Shown piece by piece: positions 41,201 to 56,200 of a stretch of DNA of 64,000 nucleotides. The DNA lies in NCBI GenBank assembly GCA_948474755.1, contig CAOLHI010001296.1, positions 1 to 64,000 on the forward strand, in the 5' to 3' direction. The position numbers and the translations under genes are program-made. The number at the start of each line of letters is the position of its first letter. Positions within the stretch are counted from its first letter, which is position 1. The notes under the pieces were generated by a model. It saw only the letters and a program-made list of their open reading frames with translations, did not search any database and was not told where the DNA came from. This DNA is from Ctenosaura bakeri (taxonomy: Eukaryota; Chordata; Lepidosauria; Squamata; Iguanidae).

Positions 41201-44200
41201 GGGCCATCCAGTCCAACCCCCTGCCATGCAGGAACACCCTCAAAGCACTCCCGACAGATGACCGTCAAGCCTCTGCTTAAAAACCTCCAAGGAAGGAGAC
41301 TCCACTAAAATGGTAAAAAGTGGCACAATTACATAGTGTGAAAAAGACCCAAGATGCTGGAATACCACTAAAACAGTGGATTAAAAAAAGTGGATGAACA
41401 TTAAAGTATCAATGAAGGTGATGAAAAAACAAGCCAGCAGTTAGCTGATTTTACTTTGAATGCCAGGATGGATAATCAACGTAGCTTTTGCATAAAAATG
41501 CATGATATGAAATCAAAACAGTATAATTAAGAACATACATGTCTGACATTTCAAATTTTAAAATGTAACTTAATATTACTAAATTTATATTTTGGATGCA
41601 CTTTGTGACCAGTTCTAAACCATCTAGAGAAAATAGTATAAAACCATGTCATATAATTGTATATAATTAAACAAAACCCATAATCTTCATACCATTTATT
41701 TTCTTCATGCAAGCATATCTGAACATTCTTCTCAAAAACAACTGTTATTGTTTGTATGGTTGTATTTCGAGTTTTCTGTTTTTACTTTTAGCAAGAAAGT
41801 AGTGTTTTCTGATGAAACAAAACATTTTTCCCAATGGTGCCTTCAGCATTCTTTCAGCATTGTTTGTAGGCATTTGCAGCAATTCTTCCTTGCTTACTCC
41901 TCCTGTCCTATTTTCCCTCAACTACTTAATCATTCTTCAAGTAATCCTAACAAATCAGAGTAATTAATAAACACAACTGAGTCATAACACTATGCATCTA
42001 ATCAGATTTGGCTACATGCCATCACCAAAGGTGAGGGAAGCCAATTTAGAATGAAGCAAATGCATATTGGATTCGTGTGATCCTGACTCTTAATGGGAAA
42101 ATGCATTTACCCTGTTTTGGAAGAGATCTTAAAAAACTGATGATTTTTTCCCAGCTATAGAAAGGAATTATTCCATACTTTAAATGATTACCTATGTTTT
42201 AATTTTTATGAATGGTGTCTAACTAAAAAAATAAAATGAGCAGAACTGTATAAAAATGTATTCATTACTTAATAGCTTGTCATATAATATTCAATATTCA
42301 AGAACTCAATTAAACCATGTTATTTATACTTTCTGGCTACAACTTGTGCCCAAGTAGGTATAGGTAATATTACGAGATTCTAGCAACAGTAAATCTGATG
42401 TAAAATTCTGCTTAAAACTTGACACAAGAGGAGAAAGAACAATTAAATAATTCTGTCATTGATATGCATTGTTTATGTGTTCAAACACTTTCAAACATTG
42501 GAGACTTTTTCTTGGAAAGATATGTGTATTTACTTCAATATAAGCAAGACTATATTTTAAGGACTGATGTTGTTCATCTGCACAAAGAAAAAAAGCCAGG
42601 GAATGCTCACACTTTAGAAACTATTTTGTATCTAATTTGATTACATCCTTTCTCCTTTCCATGCTTAGTTACAGAATTGTAGCATTACCTGCATCTGTTC
42701 TGTTTCAGGACATTCAACTGCTTCAGCTAGTTTCTGCAGGGCAATATACTTGTTGTCAGCCAATGTTGCAAACATCATTTTCAGGTCATTCTGTCAGTGA
42801 CAGAAAAAAAAAAGTAAGATTGTAAAATGATAGAATATTTGACAACCACAGGTCTAAATCCAATGTCAACTGGCACTGCATTACCAGTATGGCAAAACAT
42901 TATTTGTCTCTCCTCTCTACAAAATCCAGAATTCAGAACTGCCCCAAAACCGCTCCAGATGATTTCCCAGCCTCCCAGAATAGGTTTTTGTGTCATTTCT
43001 GTGGATAAATGAGGTCTGTGTCCCTCCTGACTCTGCTGAAAGGAGCAGTTCCATCAGCAGATATACCCCACTGGCCATGATCTGACACAAATAGAACCTA
43101 GCCCTAAGCTGGCATCCCACAGATGGCATATATGCATGTGTAACTTGCCCTTATGCCTGAGTATGTCCTTTTTGGGGCACCACTGAGATCAGCATTCCCT
43201 TCCACTCTCTGTAGTAGACTTACTTTACAGCTTCTGAAGCCCCCTTCCAGATCTACTCCATGCCTTAGGGGGAGAGAGCAGGACTGGAAATGCATTTGGC
43301 TGTTTCCCCATAGCCAGATGCAAAATGTTTAGAACACCTTTAAGACATCTTGACAGATCCCAATGCTTATGTCATCATTTCACCTCCAGCTACAGGGACA
43401 CAACCAGATGCTTCTCTGATTCAATCTGCTTCCCACAAAGCATGGAACAGCTGTGTGTGTTGGGACTAAGATGCTGCATGGTAAACTTGTGAGGGTTGGT
43501 ATATGGCTCAACCCAGCACAGATCCACACTTAGTACCACTATGCTATGCTGAGCCATACAAGTTTGCAGACCTAGTGTGCCAAATTGCACTAATATATGT
43601 TTAGAAATACAGGACTGCTGAACCATTTTTTTTCCAAAAAAATAAGTTTTGCACTGTACTTTTCAACCTCAAGACCACATTCTATTTTTATTCTCACAAT
43701 TGCCTGGTGATAAAAATGAATGACTAAACAAACAAACAAACAAACCTGTGTGCCTTCATGTAAAACTACACAATTGAGCTTCCATTACTTCTATACCTAG
43801 TATGTCTTCTAAAATGAATCTCAAGCTTTGCTAATATAATGATGTCCATATTTTTTATTTATTTGTGATCTTTTTTCACAAGAGATCTATGTCATCTGTT
43901 TAATAACAGAGAGAGGCTCATATAAATGCTGGCTTATATGTTTTCAAAAGTAGGCTGGCTTGCTAATTTGTGCAAGCAAACATTCTCCAAGTATTCCTTG
44001 GTGATCTTTTGTAATGGACACAACTCTGAAAACCATGTTAAGGTTACAAAATACTCTCCATCTAGCATACACTCAACTGACATGCTCCTCTCCTCATCCC
44101 CCCCCTTTAAAAAAAACCAAGTAAGAATTCTATGAAACTTATCAGAGAAGTCATTGCTTCATGATATTTAATCAAAAGCATTACATTTATCTTCCTTTTG

Positions 44201-47200
44201 CTGGAATTTCTGTGAATTAAAATGTCTGCCTGCATGTTTGCCTACCTTGAAGGTAAGCTATTAGCAAGTAAACATTTTGACTAAAATATTTATAATGACA
44301 ACATCTAAAGTGATGCCTATATTTAAAACAGATAATTTTATCATGCAAAATTAGAGAAGCCATTAAGAGATTGCAAAACATGCTACCTGAAAACTCAGTA
44401 TATGCTGGAGTCTCTCTTTCATATGTTGACACCTTTGGCTTACTAGTGTCTCCAGTAATATTAGTCTTCTTAGTAAACAGTCCAAGGTTTCTTCTATAAC
44501 ATCTCTGTTATCAGCATTTTCAGGAAACAGGTGCAAAAACAAATTCTTGTTTTTATCCATTTTTTCTGTCATCTCCTTAATATCTTTAACAAGAACCTAT
44601 ATAAACAAACAAAACATATTCTTAAAATAGTTACTTTCAGAAATAAAAAAAGAAATAATAGATCACAAATTCTGTATCTAAAACGATTACTAAAATTATT
44701 TTCAACAATGATTACCATTATATGATGGCAAACAACACTAGGCTATTATATCCACATTTCCTTAGTTCTTGAATTAAGACCACACTGGCAAAACTTGTAT
44801 GCATAACTATTTTGATTTAAAACACATTTGGTCAAACCGAGTGGTTCAGACCTGGTCATGGTTATACACAATGTAAATATGTGCATACAGGAACATTCAA
44901 GGTGCTTACAAAGGCCCTGCTATCTATTTATCTAGATAGATGGACAGACAGACACATGGATACATGTGTACCAAACTGGGAAGCTTGAACAAAAATAATT
45001 GCTTTAAACCAGTGCAGTATAGATGTAATTTTTTTTACTAATTTCATTCTTGCAAGAAATAAGGAGTAATTTTAGCTATTTTCTCTCCAGTGCCAAGAAA
45101 GTGTTTGAAAATGGCTTCTTTCAAAGTGTGCAGTTCAGGACTCATTCTGTGCAAAATTTACATTTTGTAAACAAAAAACCAGTATTTTATTCACAGGAAA
45201 TAGGATTTCCTGCATAGAAATTTCAATTTCTGCACAGAAATATTATTTTATGAAGAGAAAATGCTCCAGTAGGGGATTCCATGCAAAACCTACATGTGAA
45301 TAGAAAATACAATTTTCTGCGGGAAAAAGAAAGACAAATTTTGCACAGACTAAGTTCCAAACTGAAAAGATTCTTGCCAGTTTTAGGTCAATTCTTGTTA
45401 GGATTTATTTTGTCAAGATTTTTCAACACTTAAGATTATTTTTTACCATTTTTCTTTTGGATAATTTCAAATGTTCAGTAGTGGCAGTGGAACTCCACCA
45501 CTCAAATCCAGGCTTTTTCTCCTTCCCTTCCATGCTAGTAGAGATGAAGCTGCTCTATCCTGTTCATCTACAGGCTTCTGTGATTCAAGAGACCCTTACT
45601 TTTGGTGTCAACTGAGACAACCAGGGGAACATTGGGGGCTGCCAAATTTTGGGAACAATGCCTCCCTTTGGTGCCTCTCTGTACTGAGTTCACTCCAACT
45701 TTGTTTTAAGACAGGAATCTCAAGAGTTCTCATACGTACACTTTTCATTAGATTTTTCTTTCCAAGCAGTTCTATTAATATTTGAACGCTTTTTCCTACA
45801 AAAAAGTAGCTTGAAGACAATTTGTCATTTGGGACTTATTCTAATCTACAGAATAATGGATAGCAAAAATCCATTAGCTTTTTTAGAATATACATAAAGT
45901 GAGATAATGGCATCAGTGGATCATTCGATCACTGAATCAAAGCACATGTTTTTTTTTTTATGAAGGTATATTTTATGTGCCTCAGGCTTCTTTCCACATT
46001 CCTCCTGAGCTCACCTGTGAGCCATCCCTGATGCAATAGAAAATACTTTTTGGAAGTAGCTTTGCCTTGAAAGGATAGTCAAGACCCATGAGCTTTTTTT
46101 TTCCTTAGTAGAAGTGAAAAGCGGTAAAACTGGTTTGCACACTTTGTGACAGTGTTGTGTGCTCTTTAGTGACATACTGTGTCCCTCTTTCCCTTGTTCG
46201 TGAAATTCCAAGCTTAGAAAGAAAGCATGTCTGCCATTATTCATTTACTGGGTGAAAAAGTTTGCAAGAATAACTCAAAGATAAGAATTTGCTTCAGTTT
46301 TTACCCCATATTTCAATATCTCACAATGTTTTGAAAAACTATTATGCACAGAAAAATACTTTTTTTGTGTGCAAAAAGTGCACAATGTGTACTTCTGGAA
46401 AAACTGTTTTTGTTTTGTTGGTGCAAAATATATGTGCTTGTGTGAAAAACATGTTTTTTGTGCAATTTTTTTTAAAAAAACCCTGTTCCCAGAAAAACAT
46501 AACAGATTTTTTTGTGAAAAACCATGGTTTTTGAAGGAAGTCTACCATCTGGTAAACAAAAAGTATGTGTTTCTGGAAATGGGGGAAGGGGGTGCGCACA
46601 AATATGGTTTTTGAAGAGAACATCCAAGATTTTAATGAAGAAAAAGACAAAAATCTCATGTGTTTCTGCACAGAATAATTCTTTCAAATACTTTGGAATG
46701 TGGAGATATAGGACAAAAATTGCAAAAAGATATTTATTCTCTCCTGCAGTGGGAAGAAAGCTATGGAAGTTTTTCATCCTCACAGGTGTGGATAAAACAG
46801 TGGGGGATTTATGTCCTTGCTTTTCAAGTCTTCCGGTCAAAGTCCAACATAGTAGGCACTATACTGCCTTTATCAACTGACAATTCTATGACTGTCAGTG
46901 AACTACAATAATGTAAATACTGCATTATAATGGGAGGGGGGGTTCCTTGCACACACATGTGCACAGATACTGTATGTGTGTGCAAGCACATGCGTATCAG
47001 CATAGTTGTCTGTAATTTTGAACTCTCCTTGAGGGTGTGGTTGTGAGGATTGTTGTAGTAAATTGCAGTACTTCAAAATTAAACCACAACAGCTCTCCAT
47101 ATGATTATGATTATAAAAGGTCACTATCAGAGTTCCCTCTCCTTATATCATTCCATCAGCCAACTTGCCTGTTATCTCTTATATACCTACATTCAGACTC

Positions 47201-50200
47201 CTTCTGGTTCTGTCTATCCATGTAGCAGTTTGTTTGTAAATAAGATCATGGTTTTGCAAACTACCTAATTAATTCCTGTTTATATTTCATGAATGAAAAA
47301 TGCAGTGTTATGTCCACATACTTCCATCCAAATTCACAGCAGTATTTGCAAACCTCCGAAATGACAATGGGGGTATGTAAACCTGATTTAATGTGAGGAA
47401 CAGCTTTTGTTCAAGAGATTTGCTAAATTAAATCTTTCAAATGTGATCTATTGAGAATTTGAAGCTGTCACTGAATAGCTCCACCTTTTACCTGCATAGC
47501 CCTGTGAAGGCCACAAACAAATCAGCCATGCATTTCACAATGCATTTCAGGGTTTGGCTCTTACTGCCCATCTTTGTGATATGGACATGACTTTTTAGCT
47601 GGTGAACAGAGATGCAAATGAAGTATTCTTCTATTTCCCCTGATATTACACACAAATCCTTACTCATATACTCATTATTTCAATAAATAAAAAAAATGAA
47701 AATGTGTAGTTTAAGGGCACACTCACTTCCTGGTTATAGAGAGAAGTTTCTGTTACTTCAGGTAGCAGAGCTGTGGCAACAAACAGGTGCTCTTCAACAC
47801 CATCTAGCCAAGAAGAGGTAGCTGAAACACCACTGTACAATTTTTGCTCAAAGAGTAGGCTCTCCCTTTCTGTACCTGCAGGCTGAATAAAGACAGCCAA
47901 AGAGAGAGAGAGAGATAATCTTTTAGTACTGTACTACATTTGGAGATCAGTGAGGAAAGGAGAGGGGAGAAATTATTTATCTATCTTTTTAAAAAATCAA
48001 CCGGTGGCTCCTTAGATGTTGTCAGACTGTGACTCTCAACAACAGAATTACCGTTCAACAATATCTAAAGAACCACAAATCGCCCACCCTGGATTATATG
48101 ACTGATCCATGGTAGGACACTTAACAGCAAGAAAACAGGAGTCTGGCTCACTCTTCAAAACTGTATCACATTTTTTTAAAATGAATGTTATAAAATATTA
48201 TACCTGGGAAGAAACTTCTTCAAAAGCTTCATTCAGACTGACCAACAATGATGTAACTGAAGGTTTATCTTGAGTCTGTCCCTCTTGTTTGTACAATGGC
48301 ACACCAGACATAAGCCTGTTTGGTCTATTGTAGAGCTGGTAAGGGGGGAAAGCAATTATTTCAGTATTTATTTTTCTGGCACATACAAATGACTATGATA
48401 CAGGGCTCTTATACCTTTCTTAACAAAACTCTGATCAGAAATATCTTATTTTTTTCAATTATAATTCTGAAGAAAAGACATTACTGTGCTTCACCATTCA
48501 CAGTTTTCTTTACTGTATACAGACCATCAAACATAATTTTGAAAAGATGCTTACTGGCTGCTCCTGTTCTTGTTCCAGAGCATTTTGCAGAAGTTTGTGC
48601 TTAATGTTGAATTCTTGATGAAGGCTGTCCCATTTCATTTTCATTTGATTTTCAGTGGGTGACTTCTCTCCTTCTAAGCCTAGCTCCTGTGTTAATATAT
48701 CTGGCTTCTTGCTGTGATGAAAAATATAGAAACAAGATAACAAAACTGCAACTATTTTGCAAGACACCAGAATTGCAACTATTTTGGGGTGCCTCTGTAC
48801 AGAGTCCCTTTCCATGGCCATTCAGTAGCCTGGGGAGATAGATGAGATATGGAAGCTGACTGGAGAAAAGGATGGGCATTCTCCTGGACCTCCTCAGGGA
48901 CCTCCAGAAGCAAGAAAGAATGATGCCTTCTTTTTAATGCTGGTTGCAAGAGTGGAGCCAACTGCTGCTTGGCTCCCTCTTGTCCACCTTTGCCCACATA
49001 ATAGCTATGGGAAGAGGTGTCTAGCCAAAGCACAGGTATATTGAGCATGCTGGGGAGGAGGAGAAGCACACATAACTATGCCAGGATCTTGGCTAACATT
49101 AGCATATGGCAAGAAGGGAAAACCTTCAGAGATTCATTGTTGTTGTGTGCCTTCAAGTCCTTTCCAATTTATGCTGATTTGAACCAAACCTACCATGAGG
49201 ATTTCTTGGCAAGATTTGTTCAGAGGGCATTTGTCTTTGCCCTCCTCTGAGGCTAAGAGAATGTGACTGGCCCAATGTCATTCAGTTAGTTTACACAGTT
49301 GAGCAGGAATTCAAATTCATTAGCCACTGAGATTATACAAATCTGCATACAGAATTACCCCAATCTGCAAATTTCTTCATATGTGGAATGGGAAGAACAT
49401 GAGATCAAATTAATTGAAATGTGGGAAAAATTGGTTTGTCCATCCAGGACCAGGGCTTTGAGTGTTTAACTTCTAAAAAGTCTGTACTTGATTTCCTAAG
49501 TATTCAGCCATGTTAAGAACGAATTGGGATTGCTACTCCCCCTTCCCTGCCAGATGCTCCTCAAATTTAGCCCCTATATGGCAGTTAGGTAGAACACAGT
49601 CCTCCTCATACTGGTAAATAGATGGATCTATTTAATTTGGCCAGTGCACATAACAGCAGAATTTTGTTTCATTTTTTTTTTATTCTCAGATTTCACAATT
49701 GGATGAGAAGAATCTGAGGTTTAAATACATAAATGCAAGAGAAAAAGAAACCGATTTTCCCTTTCCTTTTGCTTGACTTTCTCAAATGACAGTGTTTCTG
49801 CTTTGCTAGTTGGTGGCAAGATTGGTGGCAACCATATATCCTTCTCAGCATTTTGGAATACTTATTAAAATCAGGAAAACTCACCACTGATGAAAACAAT
49901 AATAAAATTTCACATTGATAGATCTGATGAAGATCTTACATCACACAGTAATTTAATTGAACTTGTATCTGACCTTCCAGAGTGTTTTGTGAAAACTGCA
50001 TACGCTATGACTTCAAATGTTTTGCTTAGAAATAATAATTAAGGATCCTTAGGACACATGTGGCTGCAAGTCAGAGTCTGAAGGAATTCATGCTGAAAAC
50101 ATATCACCTTCTTTTTGAAAAGGCCTACCATTGTCTGCTTCATTTAACATTCCACATATCATCCTACTTGGAATTTGTTTAAGAAAGGATGGCTGGAACA

Positions 50201-53200
50201 GAATCTATAATGCAATCTTCAAAGGGCAAAACCTGAATATATTCTCTAAGACATTTATTGTAAATGTACATGTTTAGCTTTTCTTCACCATAAACAACAC
50301 CAAACTCAATAAAGTGTGAAAATACAGAGGCATAATCAACAAAATCAAAGCTACGGAACAAGAAATGTATTAAAACTGCACCTAGGATCAAGTTTATCCT
50401 GAGTAGAGTGTTGGGTTAGAATTTCTTCTCCACGACTTGCTACTGAGCGAAGTAAATTCTTTTGCTCTGCTAGCTCTTTCTCTAGTTCCTAAAAATAATC
50501 AAAGAGAATTGCCTTAGCAACAATGTAATGTTTTGTATTTAGAAATAATAATGTATAACTGTTGGGATACTTTTTAGGGAGATTGTAAAAAGAATGCTTT
50601 TGATTTTTCTTTGCAGTGAGAGAATTTATGATGACAGAATAATATGAATCATATCTTCCAAATTTAGAAAACAATTCAACTTTTTTATTAAGAGAGTAGA
50701 CTAGTTATGGTAACAAATTTTCCTTCCCTCCTTATTCTCATAAATGGCGTATAACATGCCCAGGCAAAGGCTTATCTTTAAATTGAGCTTCATCATAGTA
50801 TTGTTGTTGTTGTGTTATTTCAAGTTGCTTCTGACTTATGACAACCCTAAGCCAAACCAATAATGGGGTTTTCTGTGGGCTGAGAGTATGTGACACGCTC
50901 AAGGTAAACCAGTGGGTTTCCATGGCTAAGCAGGGAATCAAACCCAGGTCTCCAGGGTTGTAGTCCAATGCTCAAGCCATTACATCACATTGGCTCTCTC
51001 ATTATAGCATATTTGCCATTTAAAACAGGGGTGGCCAACTTCTGAACATGGGGGGGGCATTTCCACACTTGCCAAATCCCCATTCAACCTGTCAGATAAG
51101 TTCTCTCTCTCTCTCTTTTTTTTAAACAGATATTCATTTTTGGCTTAAAATGGACCTTATTTAACTTAAAATAGGTCCTTTACATTTAAATGGAAAATTA
51201 TGCCCCACCCACTGACTTTTAGGGGTGCAATTTGCCATTTTGTGGTGAATGTTTTCACTACCTAAGTGTCTGGGGAAAGTTAGAGGGATGTTGGGGAAGT
51301 GCATGCAAATCATAGGATATATTTTCCCACCCCCTTAAAACCATCACAATAAGGGACAATTGCGTATGATGCGGGAGTTGTGTGATCAGTTCTCCCAATT
51401 TATTTTAACAACTTAAAAGTAACAATGGGGTGGATGGAACTGGGTTGGGTCTTGATGCTGATTATGGAGGGGGGTTACCCGATGCTAGTTCCCTGAATCA
51501 AATTATTCCTCCAAATATGCTATTAGCCACATTGGGAGTGAAGATAGCCAAACAAGCTGCAGTTCTGTATCCTGCATGCTGAAAGAATATTACATGGAGT
51601 GGTCCTCCTAGGACTCCTTGGTTCCATATCCCACCCCCTGAGTTGTCACCTGGCTAGAGACATTCACATTTAACTAGGTTTCTCTTGAATTGCAAACATT
51701 TCTATGTCCATATACTTCTAGCAAGCATGAATAGTTGACTTGGAGAAGACCAGAAGATACTGGTACATCTGATGATAAAAAAAGTGGTCAGCTTTACAGT
51801 TGAAAATATCCTTGCTAGTTCACACCAGAGCATTAACTGTGGATGAAGTCATTGGGAAAGGATCCTACTGGCCATGGAAGCCATCATGTGCTATGCTTTC
51901 TGAGTATGGAGCGTTTTGTGTACAGATGTAAGGTAATTTAGAGCTGGAAGACCCAATGTGGAGTGATTTTTCAAATCCCCCCAATGGCTTGAGCATGAGA
52001 AAAGTCTGCTTTCATGCAAAAATAGTCTTTGCTGTTGTGTTAAGTACAGTGTTAATTGTATGGAGGCAGGGTCCATGTGATCAAAGGGGAGCTGGGCTCA
52101 ACTGCTGGCCCTGCTTCCACACTGCATGGCTTATTTGGCCCAGCTGCCAACATCTATACATTTAGCAAGAATATTTCCTGTTGAGAAGTGTAAGTGCATA
52201 GGCATCAACATGCACTGGCTTCTACATAAGCCACAGTCCCAAATGACCAGGGTTCCATGCATGGAGAGCTCCACACATGAAAGCTTTCCCTGTTTTAGAC
52301 ATATATGAATGACAGATCTTACAAGTTGTGTAAATTTAGTGGCAAGGCCACAGGGCAGAAGCCCACCTCCATTTCATGTGATCAAGACATAATGGGTGCC
52401 TAGATGTTCAATCCTGAACATACACCATGAAAATAAGCTAAATTGAAATCAGGTGCTCACAATTGCTTGTCAGCAGTTTGACAAACTGTATTTAAGAATA
52501 ACATAGGCCCTTTTCACACATGGAGGGAGAAATGGGGGAAAACGTGCTGAAACAGAGCTTACCGGCAGCCGGGTAAGTCCATCGCCACACGGAGCAGGGC
52601 GAGTTCGCTGCTCCACACTCCTGCGGTGTCCTGTGGTGTCCAAAATGGCGGCTTACAGTTGGCAGAGGCTCTCCACCAACCGGAGAAGCTCGCCAGCTGG
52701 AAGTCCGCCCCAGCAGATCTGCAGGCACGCACTTGCGCGCGCCTGCAAATCTACACTGGGGCGCTGTGATGGAGCTGCACGGGGCTGCATGCTCCGTGAT
52801 TTTTAAAAACCTCTTAAAAGAGGTTTTAAAAAAACACGCGGCGCCACCACTTCCGGTCGCTTCAGAGCAGTTTGGGGTGTGGAACTATGCTAAAGTAGTC
52901 CGCCCCAATCCACTCCACGGTGTGTATGACCTCCTTTAGAGGTAGCACTGCCCCATTTTAATTACCCCATGTGAAAAGGGCCATACTCACTTTCTGTCTC
53001 TGTAGGCTACTCTGCTGTTGCTGTGAACGGGTTGTCCGTGCCTGTGCCAGCCATTCTTGGACACTAGGACTCTGAGAGGTGACCAGATCCAATTCACACT
53101 CCTCCTTTTCCTGTAGAACTCCCTGCTTTTAACAGAAAAAAAAAGGGAGGAGGGAATAAAAGCAGAATGCCAATTTAGGAAGAAAGATCACCATTTGGAG

Positions 53201-56200
53201 ATTTAAAAACATCTATTTCTTAAAGTGATAATTCAGATCCGTATTATGACCTATTGAAATGTAATTCTGTGCCTGTAAGGAAACTTTACCTATAAGGCAA
53301 TCTATATGAGCAACACCTCATTTAACCTCTTGGCTGCTAGGCATGGAGTTTTAGCACAGCTATAACACCAGTGGAGGCTGTAGAGATAGGCGGGTTGACC
53401 TGGTTTAAACAGTATGTTAACAAGGTATTTAATGGATTTCTGGGTTGTGTGGACTGCATGGATCCTTGTCCAAAACTGTAATCATGACTACACAGGCTCT
53501 CAGTACAATAAGAGCTCAGAACCACTTTGCCTTCTGTTTTTTAGTGGTCTTGGGCATGAAATAAGAGCAATCTTTGGCCATTTCCACACAATGACACTCT
53601 TCCATGTCGTCTTGCTGCAGTCCCGGGTCTAGAAGGGAGCACGTCAGCAACGCTCCCCTGTGCACTCTCTCATGTGGAAGAGAACGCAACGGCACCATGT
53701 CTTCCTTCTGCAGCGCAGCTGGGCTTTTTCCATTGTTGCATTATGTAAGGAAGCAACCTCAATGCGATTCCACAGCTTCTGCATGGTCAGAAGTGATGGG
53801 AGTGCCGCACAATCGCAGATGCGGAATGGATTTTTTCTGTTTTGCGAAAACTGTGCAAGCGTGATGCTCCACGACAGGATGGCAGTGAGACGGTGATGAC
53901 GTCATGCGAAAGTGCGACCTGCCGACTGCTGCCATCCTGTAGCAGAAACGAGACAGCAACGTCATGTGGAAAGGGCCTTTCTTCATCTAAGCAACTGCTG
54001 TGGGGTTAGTTTTCTACTTCTGGGATCACTTGAGGTCCCTATGGAATGCCGAAAGGGTTAAACAAACAAAACCAGAAATAGCAAGAACTCCACTTCTCAC
54101 TTTGAAAAATGAGTACTTTTTTAAATCTTAAACAATGAAGTGGGTCCTGTAACCTATTTATGAGGCAGATTACCATTCTTGGAGAGTTCCAGGAGAGGCA
54201 ATTTATCATTTAAAAAATGAATAAAAGGGGAAGTCTGGAAGGGCCATGATTTGCCGAAATTGATCTAAACCAGCATTTTGTCTCTGTTAGCAGCAGGAAG
54301 GGGAAAAAAACCACTAAAATGTTTACAAGTGGAACATGATGGCAACTATGTATTCAAAAGTATAGTCCACCCAAATTGGAGGTACAATACTGTGTCATAA
54401 CTTATGGAAGTTAAGTGTTCATATAGGTGGTGTGTTTAGGAAGCACTTTTAAAAGAATCAAGAGAAGGGCAATTCTGACACTGCTCCTTTTGCTTTCTTT
54501 TACTAAATACATTGATCAGGGAGACTAGAAGGTTCACATATTGGTTTCTGAATATTTTTTTAAAGCCACCTTTGAATAATTCAAACTCAATCCTGTTCAC
54601 ACACTCCAGCACAATTTCTCTTTACTATTGTCCAGATCAATGTACAAATTACAGAAAACATACAGCATGGATTTCAAGGTGGATTGTTTCAGAAAATAAA
54701 TGCTTACAAATCATGAATTCCTAGCTGCCTACATTTAAAAAATGATTTAAAAATCATATTCTTTACACCCGTTATTTGAATGTAATGTTTCATCTACCAT
54801 GTGATCTAATGACAGTGGCATACTGTAGTGCTTGAGGATTAGGGATCAGTTGGATTCACATTTCTTCAGCTACTGCTCAAGTCTCTAGTCATTAATTCCC
54901 AAGAGTTAATTTTGCCTTTATAATATAAATAATAAATATATATGACAACTGCATTCCTACAATGATAAAACTCCTTGCTGATAGCACAGTAAATTAAAAA
55001 AACAAGAAAAGAAAATACGAAGAAAATACTGAGGAAAATTCTCCTTCCAGGAAAATTCTCCTTTCTCGCTCTTCTAGAGGCCATGAACAAATTGTCATAT
55101 CAACTTTTGAGATAAAAATAAATAATGGGCAGTTGAAGCAATTTTTCAAAGGCTATGCTTAGTTATGTAGAAGGTCTTTGATGCATTTAGAGCAATACTT
55201 TAAAGCAAAAATGATTCTTCAATTATTTATTATTGAAAATGAAACTATTTTAAAATTATTAAATAAATGAACAGTGTTACTAAAATGATAAATAACCTTA
55301 GTATACATGCTGATGCAAAAATAATAAATATTTTATTGTGAATAAGAACACTTTTGAGTATGTTGAATTAAGCTTCTTTGTGCTTCCAAGGCTTCCTTGA
55401 GGAAAACACGTTTTTCCTGTTCTGTTTTGAGGCTGTAATGCCAACAAGTTCTAGTTTTTATATTGATTATTAATAGAAGTTAGCCTACTTTATTTATACT
55501 CAAATATACTTTTGGAAGTATATTTTCTGCAGCTGTTCAAATTAAGCTTTCAGATTAAAAACTTTAGTAGATTTCAGATGGAAAAACAGAATAGTCTGAA
55601 ATCTAACCTGTTTTTTCACAGTAAAGAAAAGTTTTGATTAAAAAAAACAGTTAAACGTAAAGTCGAAGGTTTTCATGACCAGAATCCATAGGTTGTTGTG
55701 GGTTTTCCGGGCTTTGAGGTCATGTTCTATCAGTATTTTCTCCTGACGTTTTGCCTGCTTCTGTGGCTGGCTCTCACTTCCATGTCATCAGATCCTCTGA
55801 AGATGCCAGCCACAGAAGCAGGCAAAACGTCAGGAGAAAATACTAATAGAACATAGCCGCAAAAGCCCCGAAAACCCACAACAAAAATAGTTAACTTTGT
55901 ATTAAATGCTTAACAGACTTAGCAAGAAAAACTGAATTAGGAGGCATACAGTGATACACTATGGACTTGTATGTGCTTCTGGAACATTACAAGCTCATTT
56001 AGCATTTAAAAACAATTATGTGTCTAATATTAGGATCCTGGAACAAACCAAAGTTATCTCAGACTCTTGTCATTTTCTGCAGCTATTCCACTGCATGAGA
56101 ATAAGCCTTGTTAATACTTCTAATAGTGCATGAAATATATGGATCCTTACTCTTTTACCAATTACAGAAATGGATTCTTCAGAGGAGTTAAAAATACTTG

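Noticed and set aside
46342..46911. Cluster of open frames on both strands near 46.5 kb
   Set aside because: They follow the Phe/Lys-rich translation of the foldback repeat core and appear in most copies of that family.
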